Assembly (NCBI RefSeq): GCF_001704635.1
Contig: NZ_MAXF01000185.1
Span: 1-64,000 of the forward strand
Source: Streptomyces sparsogenes
GTDB taxonomy: Bacteria > Actinomycetota > Actinomycetes > Streptomycetales > Streptomycetaceae
DNA: 64,000 nucleotides
Direction of reading: 5' to 3'
The position numbers and the translations under genes are program-made. The notes beneath the pieces were generated by a model that was given only the letters and a program-made list of their open reading frames with translations, was not told the origin of the DNA and did no database searches. This document shows, piece by piece, positions 29,172 to 38,216 of the stretch; position 1 is the stretch's first letter; each line of letters begins with the position of its first letter.

Positions 29172-30079
29172 GATCCGCGATGGCGCGCCGTGATGCTGAG
29201 CGCGTTGGCGGCGACGACGGCTCCCATGCCGGCCCACTCGGTCCACCCCAGGCGCTGCCCGAGGACGATCCACCCGACGACCGCGGCGAGAACGGGGTTG
29301 ACGCTCATGAAGAGCCCGAAGGCCGGGGCCGGCACGCGGCGCAGGGTGAACAGGTCCGCGAGGTAGGGCACGGCCGAGGAGAGGACACCGGCGGCGACGG
29401 CGCAGCCGACGGCCGGCGCGGTCGGTGGTTGCCGGACGACGAGGACGACGCCGGCGGGCAGGAACATCAGGGCGGAGAGTCCGGCCGCGGCGGCCGATCC
29501 CTGGGCGCCGGGGACGCGTCGGCCGACGGTGCGGTTGAGCAGGATGTAGGACGCCCAGCAGAGGGCGGCCAGCAGGCCCAGGCCCATCCCGAGGTAGTCG
29601 GTGGAGGGTTGAGGGCGCATCAGGACGGCGACGCCCGCGGCGGCGATCAGCGCGTAGCACGCGTCGGCGCGGCGGCGCGAGGCGGCCAGGGCGATGGTCA
29701 GCGGGCCGAGGAACTCCAAGGTCACCGCCAGCCCGAGGCCGATGCGGTCGATGGCGCTGTACAGGGAGAGGTTCATCGTCCCGAACACGAGGGCCAGCAG
29801 CAGCACGGGCCACCACTGCCGCCGGGTGAAGGTCCACGGCCGGGGCCGGCCGATGGCCAGCAGAACGGCGGCGGCGACGTACTGGCGTACCGCGACGACG
29901 CCGAGGGGCCCGAGCACGGGGAAGGCGAAGGAGCCGGTCGCGGCGCCGATCTGGTTGCTGAGGCCGCTGCCGACCATGGTGGCCACGCCGGCGAGCGGTC
30001 CCCCGCCGGGCTCGGGGGTGGCGGGCGCCGGGGCGGTCTGGGGCGCGGGGGCTGCCGCGCGCGCGGATGCTGCTCGCAT
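29156..30079 (-). CDS. EamA/RhtA-type drug-metabolite exporter
   Basis: This 307-residue protein has ten hydrophobic helices in two EamA repeats, with RQYVAAAVLLAIGRPRPW and ALCWASYILLNRTVG typical of RhtA-like threonine/homoserine exporters. The N-terminus has an Ala/Pro-rich tail. It is divergent from a LysR gene, which probably regulates it, and a shared control site lies at 30106-30120. Confidence 0.86.
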   Translation of the reverse strand: MRAASARAAAPAPQTAPAPATPEPGGGPLAGVATMVGSGLSNQIGAATGSFAFPVLGPLGVVAVRQYVAAAVLLAIGRPRPWTFTRRQWWPVLLLALVFGTMNLSLYSAIDRIGLGLAVTLEFLGPLTIALAASRRRADACYALIAAAGVAVLMRPQPSTDYLGMGLGLLAALCWASYILLNRTVGRRVPGAQGSAAAAGLSALMFLPAGVVLVVRQPPTAPAVGCAVAAGVLSSAVPYLADLFTLRRVPAPAFGLFMSVNPVLAAVVGWIVLGQRLGWTEWAGMGAVVAANALSITARHRGSPVVS

Positions 30080-30105
30080 GGCCCGATCATGGGACGGCCC
30101 GCCGC

Positions 30106-30120
30106 TTGCGCAAAATGCAT
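30106..30120. promoter_or_regulatory. LysR-type box between EamA and LysR genes
   Basis: TTGCGCAAAATGCAT contains TGC-N7-GCA symmetry with flanking T and A, matching the T-N11-A pattern of LysR-type operators. It lies 27 bases from the EamA start and 28 from the LysR start. TATACG at 30134-30139 is a candidate -10. Confidence 0.5.
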
Positions 30121-30147
30121 CGACGGCGCGTTCTATACGCTGAAGTC

Positions 30148-31050
30148 ATGGATGCTGGGGTCATGGATGCTGGGGCCATGGATGGCGCTTCGGCCGGGAA
30201 CGTGGAGCTGCGGCAGTTGCGCTGCCTCGTCGCCATCGTCGACGAGGGCGGTTTCACCGATGCCGCCCTCGCGCTCGGGGTCTCCCAGGCGGCGGTGTCC
30301 CGTACGCTCGCCTCGCTCGAGCGCGCGCTGGGGGTGCGGCTGCTGCTGCGGACCTCGCGCCATGTGACGCCGACGGGGACGGGCTTGCGTGTCGTGGCGC
30401 ACGCCCGGCGGGTGCTTGGCGAGGTGGACGCGCTGGTCCAGGAGGCCATCTCGGGCCACACGCGGCTGCGGATCGGCTACGCCTGGTCGGCGCTGGGCCG
30501 CCACACGCTGGCCTTCCAGCGCCGCTGGGCGCAGACCCGGCCGGGGACGGAACTGCACCTGGTCCGTGTCAACTCGGCCACCGCGGGGCTGGCGGAGGGC
30601 ATGTGCGACCTCTCGGTGGTCCGCAGGCCGCTCGACGACCGCCGCTTCGACTCCGCCATCGTGGGGCTTGAGCGGCGGCTGTGCGCCCTGGCCGCCGACG
30701 ACCCGCTGGCCTCCCGCCGCTCGGTCCGGCTCGCCGACATCGGCGGGCGCACCCTGCTGGTCGACCGGCGGACCGGCACCACCACCACGGAGCTGTGGCC
30801 GTCCGGTGCCCGCCCGGCGACCGAGGAGACCCACGACGTGGACGACTGGCTCACCGTGATCGCGACGGGCCGCTGTGTGGGGATCACGGCGGAGGCCACC
30901 GCCAACCAGTACCCGCGGCCGGGTGTCGTCTACCGGCCGGTGCGCGACGCCGAGCCGATCGCGGTGCGGCTCGCGTGGTGGCGGGACGACCCGCATCCCG
31001 CGGCCCCGGCCGCGATCGAGCTGCTCACCGGGCTGTACCGCACCGGATGA
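30148..31050 (+). CDS. LysR-family transcriptional regulator
   Basis: This 300-residue protein has the winged-helix ELRQLRCLVAIVDEGGFTDAALALGVSQAAVSRTLASLERALG and a LysR substrate-binding domain. It is divergent from the EamA exporter. The N-terminus is unusual: three in-frame ATG codons at 30148, 30163 and 30178 sit in a 15-bp tandem repeat (MDAGVMDAGAMDG). Initiation could use any of them, and I cannot choose on ribosome-binding sites. Confidence 0.86.
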   Translation: MDAGVMDAGAMDGASAGNVELRQLRCLVAIVDEGGFTDAALALGVSQAAVSRTLASLERALGVRLLLRTSRHVTPTGTGLRVVAHARRVLGEVDALVQEAISGHTRLRIGYAWSALGRHTLAFQRRWAQTRPGTELHLVRVNSATAGLAEGMCDLSVVRRPLDDRRFDSAIVGLERRLCALAADDPLASRRSVRLADIGGRTLLVDRRTGTTTTELWPSGARPATEETHDVDDWLTVIATGRCVGITAEATANQYPRPGVVYRPVRDAEPIAVRLAWWRDDPHPAAPAAIELLTGLYRTG

Positions 31051-31074
31051 CGGTCCTGAGGGCAGCGGTGGCGC

Positions 31075-31950
31075 TCACAGGTGGCGGAGCAGCGCGTGCA
31101 GCACGGGGTTGTCGTTGTTCTCGCGCCAGACGAGGTTGAGTTCCACCGGGTCGGGGGTCTCCAGCTCGACCGGTTTGAACACCACGTCGGCGTAGCGCAG
31201 CCGCGCGGCGGCCTCGGGGACCAGGGACACTCCCAGGCCGCAGTTGACCAGGGCCAGAATGCTGTGGACCTGGCTCAGGTACTGGGAGAAGACCGGGGCC
31301 ACGTGGGCCGCGCTGAAGATGCTGATGAGCAGCTCGTGGAAGTAGCGGGCGTCGGTAGGCGAGTACATCAGGAACGGCTCTCCGTCGAAGTCGGCGACCT
31401 CGAGCGCGCCCTCCCGCTCCGCGAGGGGGTGTTCCGTCGGCAGCGCCGCCAGCAGCCGTTCCCGCACGGCGGGCCGGGACCGCAGGTCCGGGCCGGTGAC
31501 GGAGGGCCGTCCGAGCCCGAGGTCCAGGCGGTTCTCGGCGAGGGCCTCCAACTGGTCGCGGGTGACCATTTCCTGCAGCACGATCTCCGCGCCGGGCATG
31601 GCCGCGCGGGCGGTCTCCAGAAGGGTGCCGAGCGTGGAGTAGGCGCTGGCGGCGGTGAAGCCGATGGCGATGCTCCCCGCCTCCCCGGTGGAGACCTGGC
31701 GGACGGCGAGCGCCGCGTGTTCGGTCTGCCGCAGGATGCGGCGGGCCTCGGTGAGGAAGGCGCGGCCCGCGGGGGTGAGCCGCACCGATCGGTTGGTGCG
31801 GTCCAGGAGCTGCACCCGCAGCTCGCCCTCCAGCAGCTGGATCTGGCGGCTGAGCGGTGGTTGTGTCATCTTGAGCCGCTCGGCGGCCCGGGTGAAGTGC
31901 AGTTCCTCGGCGACCGCCACAAAGCTGGCCAGTTGGGCGAGAGTGAACAA
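31075..31950 (-). CDS. LysR-family regulator of aldarate catabolism
   Basis: This 291-residue LysR protein has the HTH region FVAVAEELHFTRAAERLKMTQPPLSRQIQLLE and an effector domain. It is divergent from the dehydratase-KdgD-GntP genes and the natural candidate for their activator, with an aldarate or 5-dehydro-4-deoxyglucarate as effector. A clear LysR box lies 13 bases upstream of its start. Confidence 0.88.
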   Translation of the reverse strand: MFTLAQLASFVAVAEELHFTRAAERLKMTQPPLSRQIQLLEGELRVQLLDRTNRSVRLTPAGRAFLTEARRILRQTEHAALAVRQVSTGEAGSIAIGFTAASAYSTLGTLLETARAAMPGAEIVLQEMVTRDQLEALAENRLDLGLGRPSVTGPDLRSRPAVRERLLAALPTEHPLAEREGALEVADFDGEPFLMYSPTDARYFHELLISIFSAAHVAPVFSQYLSQVHSILALVNCGLGVSLVPEAAARLRYADVVFKPVELETPDPVELNLVWRENNDNPVLHALLRHL

Positions 31951-31962
31951 TGATGCTCTCCC

Positions 31963-31978
31963 TGTATCAGCGCATACA
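31963..31978. promoter_or_regulatory. LysR-type operator, TGTAT-N6-ATACA
   Basis: TGTATCAGCGCATACA is a dyad with 5-bp arms and T-N11-A spacing, 13 bases upstream of the LysR start and about 135 bases before the dehydratase gene. It should bind the LysR protein and control both directions. Confidence 0.7.
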
Positions 31979-32112
31979 AAAGTTGAGTTAGACGTAGATC
32001 AATCGACGACTTAGCTTCAAGGGGCGGCTGAGCGGGAAACGCTCGCCGACACCGCGGCCGGGCCTGTTCAGGGGCCGGCCGACCCGCCCGCACCGACAGG
32101 GAACGCTAAGTG

Positions 32113-33300
32113 ATGAGCACACCGGATACGCCGGCCACACCGGCCCACGCCGCGCAGCAGGCAGGGGAGGCGACCCTCGACAGGATCTCCTGGATCAAGC
32201 TGTCCTCGGTCACCCTTCCGCTGGCCACCCCCATCAGCGACGCCAAGGTGTTCACCGGCCGGCAGAAGCCGATGACGGAGGTGGCTTTCCTCTTCGTCGA
32301 GCTCGCCACCGAGGAGGGCCATCAGGGCATCGGTTTCAGCTACTCCAAGCGGGCCGGTGGCCCCGGCCAGTTCGCACACGCCAAGGAGATCGCCCCCACC
32401 CTGCTCGGCGAGGACCCCAGCGACATCGCCAAGCTCTGGACGAAGCTGGTGTGGGCGGGCGCCTCGGTGGGGCGCAGCGGGCTGTCCACCCAGGCCGTCG
32501 CCGCGTTCGACATCGCCCTGTGGGACCTGAAGGCCAAGCGGGCCGGTCTGCCCCTGGCCAAGCTGCTGGGCGCCCACCGCGACTCCGTGCGCTGCTACAA
32601 CACCTCCGGTGGCTTCCTGCACACGCCCACCGAGCAGGTGCTGGAGAACGCCTCGGCGTCCCTGGCCCAGGGCATCGGCGGCATCAAGATCAAGGTCGGC
32701 CACCCGGACGGCAAGGTGGACCTGCGCCGGGTGACGGCCGTGCGGGAGCACCTGGGCGACGAGGTGCCGCTGATGGTGGACGCCAACCAGCAGTGGGACC
32801 GGCCCACCGCCCAGCGCATGGGGCGGGCCCTTGAGGAGTTCGGCCTCGGCTGGATCGAGGAGCCCCTGGACGCCTATGACGCCCGCGGCCACGCCGCCCT
32901 CGCGGCCTCGCTGGACACCCCGGTGGCCACCGGCGAGATGCTGGCCAGCGTGGCGGAGCACTGGGAGCTGATCCGCAACGAGGCCGCGGACATCGTCCAG
33001 CCCGACGCGCCGCGCATCGGGGGCATCACCCAGTTCCTGAAGCTGGCCACTCTCGCCGAGCACCAGAACCTCCAGCTCGCGCCGCATTTCGCGATGGAGA
33101 TCCACCTCCACCTCGCCGCGGCCTACCCGTACGAGCCGTGGGTGGAGCACTTCGACTGGCTGGAGCCGCTCTTCAACGAGCGGCTGCACATCAGCGGCGG
33201 CCGTATGCACGTGTCCTCCCGGCCGGGTCTCGGCATCACCCTCAGCGAGCAGGCGCGGGCCTGGACTCAGGCGGAGCACGAACTCGGCAACCGCCCCTGA
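32113..33300 (+). CDS. Enolase-superfamily acid-sugar dehydratase (talarate/galactarate type)
   Basis: This protein of about 395 residues has the mandelate-racemase subgroup motifs: KIKVG (catalytic Lys), VDANQQW (Asp and Asn metal region), IEEPLD (metal Glu), ATGEM (metal Glu) and APHFAMEIH (catalytic His). It most resembles L-talarate/galactarate dehydratases, which give 5-dehydro-4-deoxyglucarate, the substrate of the next gene. A glucarate specificity is not excluded. GTG at 32110 is an alternative start one codon earlier. Confidence 0.88.
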   Translation: MSTPDTPATPAHAAQQAGEATLDRISWIKLSSVTLPLATPISDAKVFTGRQKPMTEVAFLFVELATEEGHQGIGFSYSKRAGGPGQFAHAKEIAPTLLGEDPSDIAKLWTKLVWAGASVGRSGLSTQAVAAFDIALWDLKAKRAGLPLAKLLGAHRDSVRCYNTSGGFLHTPTEQVLENASASLAQGIGGIKIKVGHPDGKVDLRRVTAVREHLGDEVPLMVDANQQWDRPTAQRMGRALEEFGLGWIEEPLDAYDARGHAALAASLDTPVATGEMLASVAEHWELIRNEAADIVQPDAPRIGGITQFLKLATLAEHQNLQLAPHFAMEIHLHLAAAYPYEPWVEHFDWLEPLFNERLHISGGRMHVSSRPGLGITLSEQARAWTQAEHELGNRP

Positions 33301-33335
33301 ACCTACCGCTCGGCGCGAGCGGGGTCGCACACCCA

Positions 33336-33364
33336 TTGACCTGCCGGGTGGGCCACCCTAACCT
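33336..33364 (+). promoter_or_regulatory. Promoter of kdgD: TTGACC-N17-TAACCT
   Basis: TTGACC (33336-33341) and TAACCT (33359-33364) are separated by 17 bases, near-consensus for the housekeeping sigma factor. The start would fall near 33371, about 40 bases before the KdgD start. CTAG-containing sequence between 33377 and 33406 may hold a control site. kdgD can thus be transcribed apart from the dehydratase gene. Confidence 0.65.
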
Positions 33365-33409
33365 CCATTCCCATATCTAGACCTAGTGCATGTATGTGGA
33401 GACTAGTTC

Positions 33410-34354
33410 ATGACTCTGAACACGGCGGCCCAGGAAGTCGCGCAGCGACTGCGTGACGGCATGGCGCACGGCGTGCTGTCCTTCCCCCTCACCAGCTTTC
33501 GTGAGGACGGCAGCCTCGACCTGGACGCCTACCGCGAGTACCTGGCCGCTCAGCTGGCCACCGAGCCCGGCGCGGTGTTCCCCGCGTGCGGCACCGGGGA
33601 GTTCACCGCCCTGGACGAGGAGGAGTACGGCCAGGTGATCGCCGCCGCGGTGGACGTGGCCGGCGGCCGCATGCCGGTGGTGGCGGGCATCGGCTACGGC
33701 TACGCGCAGGCGCTGCGCTTCGCCCGGATCGCGGAGGAGGCCGGGGCGGACGCCGCCCTGGTGCTCCCCCACTACCTGGTCAAGGCGCCCCAGGACGGCC
33801 TGGTGGAGCAGGTGCGCCGGATCGCCGCCGGGACCCGGCTGCCGCTGATCGCCTACCAGCGGGACCAGGTGGCGTTCACCATCGACGGCCTGCGCCGGAT
33901 CGCCGAGATCCCGACCGTCATCGGCGTGAAGGACGGCCACAGCGACCTGGACCGGCTCCAGCGGCTGACCCTCGCCGCCCCCGACCACCTGCTGTTCTTC
34001 AACGGGGCCGCCACCGCCGAGGTGCAGGCCCGCGCGTACGCCGCCGTCGGCGTGCCCGCGTACTCCTCCGCCGTCCACGCCTTCGCGCCCGAGATCGCGG
34101 GCGCGTTCTTCACCGCCCTGCGGGACGGCGACGACGAGCGCGTGGACACGCTCCTGCGGGACTTCTACGTCCCGCTGGTGGAACTGCGCGACCGGGTGCC
34201 GGGCTATGCCGTGTCGTTGGTGAAGGCCGCCGCCCGGCTGCGCGGCAAGCCGGTCGGCCCGGTGCGCGCCCCGCTCACCGACCCGGCCCCGGCCGACCTC
34301 GCCGACCTGGAGAAGCTCCTGGAGACCGGCCTGGCCCTGGCCGCCGGCCGCTGA
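33410..34354 (+). CDS. kdgD: 5-dehydro-4-deoxyglucarate dehydratase
   Basis: This 314-residue class I aldolase-fold protein of the DHDPS family has FPACGTGEFTAL, LPLIAYQRDQ (conserved Tyr) and VIGVKDGHSD, where the Lys forms the Schiff base. KdgD enzymes dehydrate and decarboxylate 5-dehydro-4-deoxyglucarate to 2-oxoglutarate semialdehyde. It follows the matching dehydratase and precedes the permease. The next enzyme, a semialdehyde dehydrogenase, is not beside it. Confidence 0.92.
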   Translation: MTLNTAAQEVAQRLRDGMAHGVLSFPLTSFREDGSLDLDAYREYLAAQLATEPGAVFPACGTGEFTALDEEEYGQVIAAAVDVAGGRMPVVAGIGYGYAQALRFARIAEEAGADAALVLPHYLVKAPQDGLVEQVRRIAAGTRLPLIAYQRDQVAFTIDGLRRIAEIPTVIGVKDGHSDLDRLQRLTLAAPDHLLFFNGAATAEVQARAYAAVGVPAYSSAVHAFAPEIAGAFFTALRDGDDERVDTLLRDFYVPLVELRDRVPGYAVSLVKAAARLRGKPVGPVRAPLTDPAPADLADLEKLLETGLALAAGR

Positions 34355-34383
34355 CCTTCCGACTCACCGATTCACATACGGGA

Positions 34384-34408
34384 CCGGGCGGCCTCCCGCG
34401 CCGCCCGG
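34384..34408 (+). terminator. Hairpin between kdgD and the GntP gene (9-bp stem)
   Basis: Arms 34384-34392 and 34400-34408 pair perfectly. It lies 30 bases after kdgD and 136 before the permease, so it could limit read-through or set relative mRNA levels. Confidence 0.5.
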
Positions 34409-34543
34409 CCCGGCCACCGCTGCCTCACAGCGACAAGGACCCGGACACCGGGCCATCCCCCCACTCCCACCGTCCCGCTCCGTGCCCGTGATGCCACGGA
34501 CCGGGAGCCACTCCCTGAGCGCAGTTCAAAGGGGAACTGACCC

Positions 34544-35881
34544 ATGCCTCTTGTCGTAGTCGGAATCAGCGTCCTGGCACTGCTGTTCCTGATGACCAAG
34601 GTGAAGCTGAACGGCTTCATCTCCCTCCTCCTCGTGGCCGTCGCCGTGGCGCTCGTCCGGGGCGTCCCCATGGAGAAGATCCCGGATGTCCTCGGCGAGG
34701 GCGTCGGGGGGCAGATCGGCGACACACTGATCGTCGTCGGGCTCGGCGCCATGCTCGGCCGGGTCATGGGCGACTCCGGCGCCGCCCAGCGCATATCCGG
34801 CAAACTCGTCGACACCTTCGGGCTGCGCCGGGTCCAGGTGGCCATGGTGGTCACGGCCATGCTCCTGGGCGTGACCATGTTCTACGAGGTCGCCTTCGTC
34901 ATCATCGTGCCCGTCGCGTTCACCATCGTCCGGGTGACGGGCAAGAACCTGCTGTGGGTCGGGCTCCCGATGTCGATCGCCCTGTCCACCATGCACAGCT
35001 TCCTGCCGCCCCACCCCGGCCCCACCGCCGTCGCCGCCACCTTCCACGCCTCCGTCGGGCTGACCCTCTTCTACGGCCTGTTCTTCGCCATCCCCTTCGG
35101 AGCGCTCATCGCCCTGGTGTGGCCGCGCCTGCCGTTCGTCAGGAAGATGAACCCCACCATGCCCAAGGGCCTGGTCTCGGAGCGCACCTTCACCGAGGAG
35201 GAGATGCCCGGCATGGGCTGGTCCCTGTCGGTGGCGCTGGTCCCGGTGGTGCTGATCGCTTCCGCCGCCGTGTACGACATGGCGGTGTCCGAGTCCAACC
35301 CGGCCCGGCCCTTCATCACCTTCATCGGCTCGGCCCCGGTCGCCCTGCTGCTGACGCTGCTCCTGGCCGTCTGGGCCTTCGGCCCGCGCATCGGCCGGTC
35401 GCTCTCCGAGGTCAGCGCGTCCTGCAACTCGGCGGCCCAGGCGATGGCCATGATCCTCCTGGTGATCGGCGCGGGCGGTGCCTTCAAGGGCGTTCTCGTC
35501 GAGGGCGGCATCTCCGACTACATCAAGGACGTCACCGAGGGCTGGAACATCTCGCCGATCATCCTGGCGTGGCTGATCGCCGTCATCCTCCGGATCGCCC
35601 TCGGATCGGCGACGGTGGCCGTCGTCACCGCGGCCGGTGTGGTGCAGCCGCTGGTCGCGGGCAGCGGGGTCCACCCCGAGATGATGGTGCTGGCCGTCTC
35701 CTGCGGGTCCATCGCCTTCAGCCATGTCAACGACCCCGGGTTCTGGATGTTCAAGGAGTACTTCAACCTCTCCGTCATCGACGCCATCAAGGCGCGCACC
35801 ACCTACACCACCACCCTCGCGGTCCTCGGACTCGGTGGCGTCCTCGCCGTCGAGGCCTGTCTCGACGCCTTCGGCGTCTAG
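34544..35881 (+). CDS. GntP-family permease (probable aldarate/gluconate uptake)
   Basis: This 445-residue protein has 12 or more hydrophobic segments with GntP-family features: GLGAMLGRVMGDSGAAQRIS, SFLPPHPGPTAVAA, and SHVNDPGFWMFKEYFN near the C-terminus. The family moves gluconate and related acid sugars with protons. Its position after the dehydratase and kdgD makes galactarate, talarate or glucarate the likely cargo. ATG at 34544 has AAAGGGGAA upstream. Confidence 0.9.
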   Translation: MPLVVVGISVLALLFLMTKVKLNGFISLLLVAVAVALVRGVPMEKIPDVLGEGVGGQIGDTLIVVGLGAMLGRVMGDSGAAQRISGKLVDTFGLRRVQVAMVVTAMLLGVTMFYEVAFVIIVPVAFTIVRVTGKNLLWVGLPMSIALSTMHSFLPPHPGPTAVAATFHASVGLTLFYGLFFAIPFGALIALVWPRLPFVRKMNPTMPKGLVSERTFTEEEMPGMGWSLSVALVPVVLIASAAVYDMAVSESNPARPFITFIGSAPVALLLTLLLAVWAFGPRIGRSLSEVSASCNSAAQAMAMILLVIGAGGAFKGVLVEGGISDYIKDVTEGWNISPIILAWLIAVILRIALGSATVAVVTAAGVVQPLVAGSGVHPEMMVLAVSCGSIAFSHVNDPGFWMFKEYFNLSVIDAIKARTTYTTTLAVLGLGGVLAVEACLDAFGV

Positions 35882-36014
35882 CCGCTTCCCCCGCCCCACA
35901 CGCCCGCTCCGGCACCGACTCCCTCTCGGCACCGGAGCGAGCGCGCGTCCGCCGCCGGGCGCGTCCCGCGCACCGGCGTCACATGCTCGGCGTCACCTGC
36001 TCGGCGTCACACGC

Positions 36015-36920
36015 TCAGCGGCTCGGTGTCGCGTCCTCCGTCAGCGCGGACACCTCGTCGTCCGAGAGCCGCAGCGCCGCCGCGGCCACGTTCTCCTCGA
36101 GGTGGTCCGGATCGCCCGTGCCGGGGATGGCCAGCACATGCGGTCCCTGCCGCAGCGTCCACGCCAGCCGGACCTGCGCGGGGGTCGCGTCGTGGGCGCG
36201 CGCGACGGCGAGCACCGCAGCGCTGTCGGCCGCGCTCGGGCCGGCCTCGCGCCCGGCGCCGGCGATCGCGAAGAACGGCACATAGGCGATGCCCTGCTCG
36301 CCGCAGGACCGCAGGAGTGCCTGCTCATGGGCCGGCGCCCCGATCCCGTAGGCGTTCTGCACACAGACCACCGGCGCGATGGCCCGGGCCTCGGCCAGCT
36401 GCTCCGGCGTGACGTTGGACAGGCCCAGGTGGCGTATGAGCCCGGCGTCGCGGAGTTCGGCCAGCGCGCCGAAGTGTTCGGCGATCGAGCCGGACCCGCG
36501 GCTCGGCGGCACCCGCAGATTCACCACGTCCAGGTGGTCGCGGCCCAGCTGCCGGAGGTTCTCCTCGACCTGACCGCGCAACTGCTCCGGGGTGGCCCAC
36601 CACCAGTCGCCCGAGGGGTCCCTGGCCGGCCAGACCTTCGTGGCGATGACGAGGTCGTCGGGGTAGGGGGCCAGCGCGCTGTTGATCAGTTCGTTGGCGG
36701 ACCGCAGGGACGAGAAGTAGAACGAGGCGGTGTCGATGTGGTTGACGCCGAGTTCGATCGCGCGCCGCAGCACGCCCATCGAACGGTCGCGGTCACGGGC
36801 GGCGCCGAGGTCGAAGGCGGCGCTGCCGGTCAGCCGCATCGCCCCGAATCCCAGGCGGTTGACGGTCAGGTCGCCGAGGGTCCAGGTGCCCGCGGCGGCG
36901 GTGTGGGTCTCTTGGGCCAT
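36015..36920 (-). CDS. Aldo/keto reductase
   Basis: This protein of about 301 residues starts LGDLTVNRLGFGAMRL and has the family's Asp in IDTASFY, Lys in IATKVWP and a C-terminal IPGTGDPDHLEENV cofactor-binding region. The usual catalytic Tyr is in the DTASFY segment. Such enzymes reduce aldehydes or ketones with NADPH. I prefer ATG 36920; ATG 36944 is possible but its GGGGAGG site lies in a terminator stem. A short tandem repeat of GGCGTCAC-type units lies just after the stop. Confidence 0.88.
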   Translation of the reverse strand: MAQETHTAAAGTWTLGDLTVNRLGFGAMRLTGSAAFDLGAARDRDRSMGVLRRAIELGVNHIDTASFYFSSLRSANELINSALAPYPDDLVIATKVWPARDPSGDWWWATPEQLRGQVEENLRQLGRDHLDVVNLRVPPSRGSGSIAEHFGALAELRDAGLIRHLGLSNVTPEQLAEARAIAPVVCVQNAYGIGAPAHEQALLRSCGEQGIAYVPFFAIAGAGREAGPSAADSAAVLAVARAHDATPAQVRLAWTLRQGPHVLAIPGTGDPDHLEENVAAAALRLSDDEVSALTEDATPSR

Positions 36921-36945
36921 GGTGGGCCTTGTCTTCTCACGCATG

Positions 36946-36988
36946 AAAAAAGCCTCCCCGGCGCGGACGGGTCCGCGGCGAGGAGGCT
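36946..36988 (-). terminator. Rho-independent-type terminator with T6 tract
   Basis: Read on the minus strand, a stem with 16 of 18 pairs (36951-36988) is followed by six T residues. It lies downstream of the luciferase-like gene and directly before the first possible start of the aldo/keto reductase. A U-tract terminator is unusual in this GC-rich DNA; it could also attenuate the reductase gene. Confidence 0.8.
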
Positions 36989-37080
36989 GACGGCTGCCCC
37001 CTACTCTACCGCACCGGCGGCGGGCGCGGCGGCCGCCCCGGCCGGGCGGGCGGGCCGACACCGCCGGGGGCCGGGCGCGG

Positions 37081-38091
37081 CTACCGGCTCGCGGTGAGCC
37101 CCGCGAGCCGGGCCAGCCTGCGGTGGGATTCGAGCAGGGCGTCCCGGTCGTAGGTGCTGGTCGTGACCAGGATCTCCTGGGCGCCTGTCTCCTTGACGGC
37201 CGTCTCCAGCGCGTCGGCCACCTGCTCCTCGGTGCCGTGGATGTGGCCGCGCAGCGCGGACTCGTACAGGTCCCGCTCCTTCGCCGTCATCGCCCGGCGC
37301 TCGATCTCCTCCGCCGGGACGAGCGGCGGGAAGGTGCCGCGGGTGCCCGAGTACGCGACGGCCCACGCCTCGGGGACCAGCAGCCGGCGCGCCAGTTCGG
37401 GGGTCTCGGCGACGGCGACCGTGCCCGCGACGACCACGTACGGCTCCTCGGCCCACGCGGAGGCGCGGAAACCGGCGCGGTAGCGGTCGATCGCGCGCAG
37501 CAGCCGCTCGCGGCCCCTGAGGTCGCCGACCACCAGCGGGAGCCCGGCCTCGGCGGCGATCGCGGCGCCCTCGCCGGTGGCCAGGACGTACGGCGGCACG
37601 CGCAGCCCCTCGGCGGGGCGGGCGTGGGCTCCGGTCGGCGAGGTGCCCTCGAACCAGCCGAGGAGTTCGGCCAGCTGCCCCGCGAAGTCGCCGGCGTCCT
37701 CCTTGTCCCGGCCCAGGGCCTTGCGCACCCCGCCCGTGAAGCCGACCGAGCGGCCCAGACCCATGTCGATCCGCCCGGGGAAGAGGGATTCGAGCACGCC
37801 GAACTGCTCGGCGACGACCAGCGGTTGGTGGTTGGGCAGCATCACCCCGCCGGTGCCGACCCGGATCACGCGCGTGGCAGCGGCGATCGCGGCGGCCAGC
37901 ACGGTGGGCGCGGAGCCCGCCACTCCCGGCACCCCGTGGTGCTCGGCGACCCAGATCCGGTGGTAGCCGAGCCGCTCCACCTCCCGGGCCAGGCGCACGG
38001 TGTCGCGCAGCGCGCGCGGACCGCCGTGTCCCTCCCGGATCCGCGAGCGGTCGAGGACCGAGAACCGAGTCGACGCGATCACTGAACTCAC
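37081..38091 (-). CDS. Luciferase-like (LLM) flavin-dependent monooxygenase
   Basis: This protein of 336 residues has the bacterial-luciferase-like features FSVLDRSRI near the N-terminus, GYHRIWVAEHHGVPGVAGSAP, GTGGVMLPNHQPLVVAEQFG and LGRSVGF. It uses reduced FMN or F420. The subgroup is the MsnO8/YhbW-like one, with no known substrate. The start is uncertain: GTG at 38091 fits the family length but shows no ribosome-binding site. Confidence 0.85.
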   Translation of the reverse strand: MSSVIASTRFSVLDRSRIREGHGGPRALRDTVRLAREVERLGYHRIWVAEHHGVPGVAGSAPTVLAAAIAAATRVIRVGTGGVMLPNHQPLVVAEQFGVLESLFPGRIDMGLGRSVGFTGGVRKALGRDKEDAGDFAGQLAELLGWFEGTSPTGAHARPAEGLRVPPYVLATGEGAAIAAEAGLPLVVGDLRGRERLLRAIDRYRAGFRASAWAEEPYVVVAGTVAVAETPELARRLLVPEAWAVAYSGTRGTFPPLVPAEEIERRAMTAKERDLYESALRGHIHGTEEQVADALETAVKETGAQEILVTTSTYDRDALLESHRRLARLAGLTASR

Positions 38092-38216
38092 ACAGGGTTC
38101 AACGCCTGGCGCACCCCGGCATTCCCGGGCCGCCGGGCCCCCCGCCGGGGCGGGGCAGGGCCGCGGGGCCGGGGGCAGGACGCCGCGGACATCGGCGGCG
38201 GCGTCCCGCCCCCACC

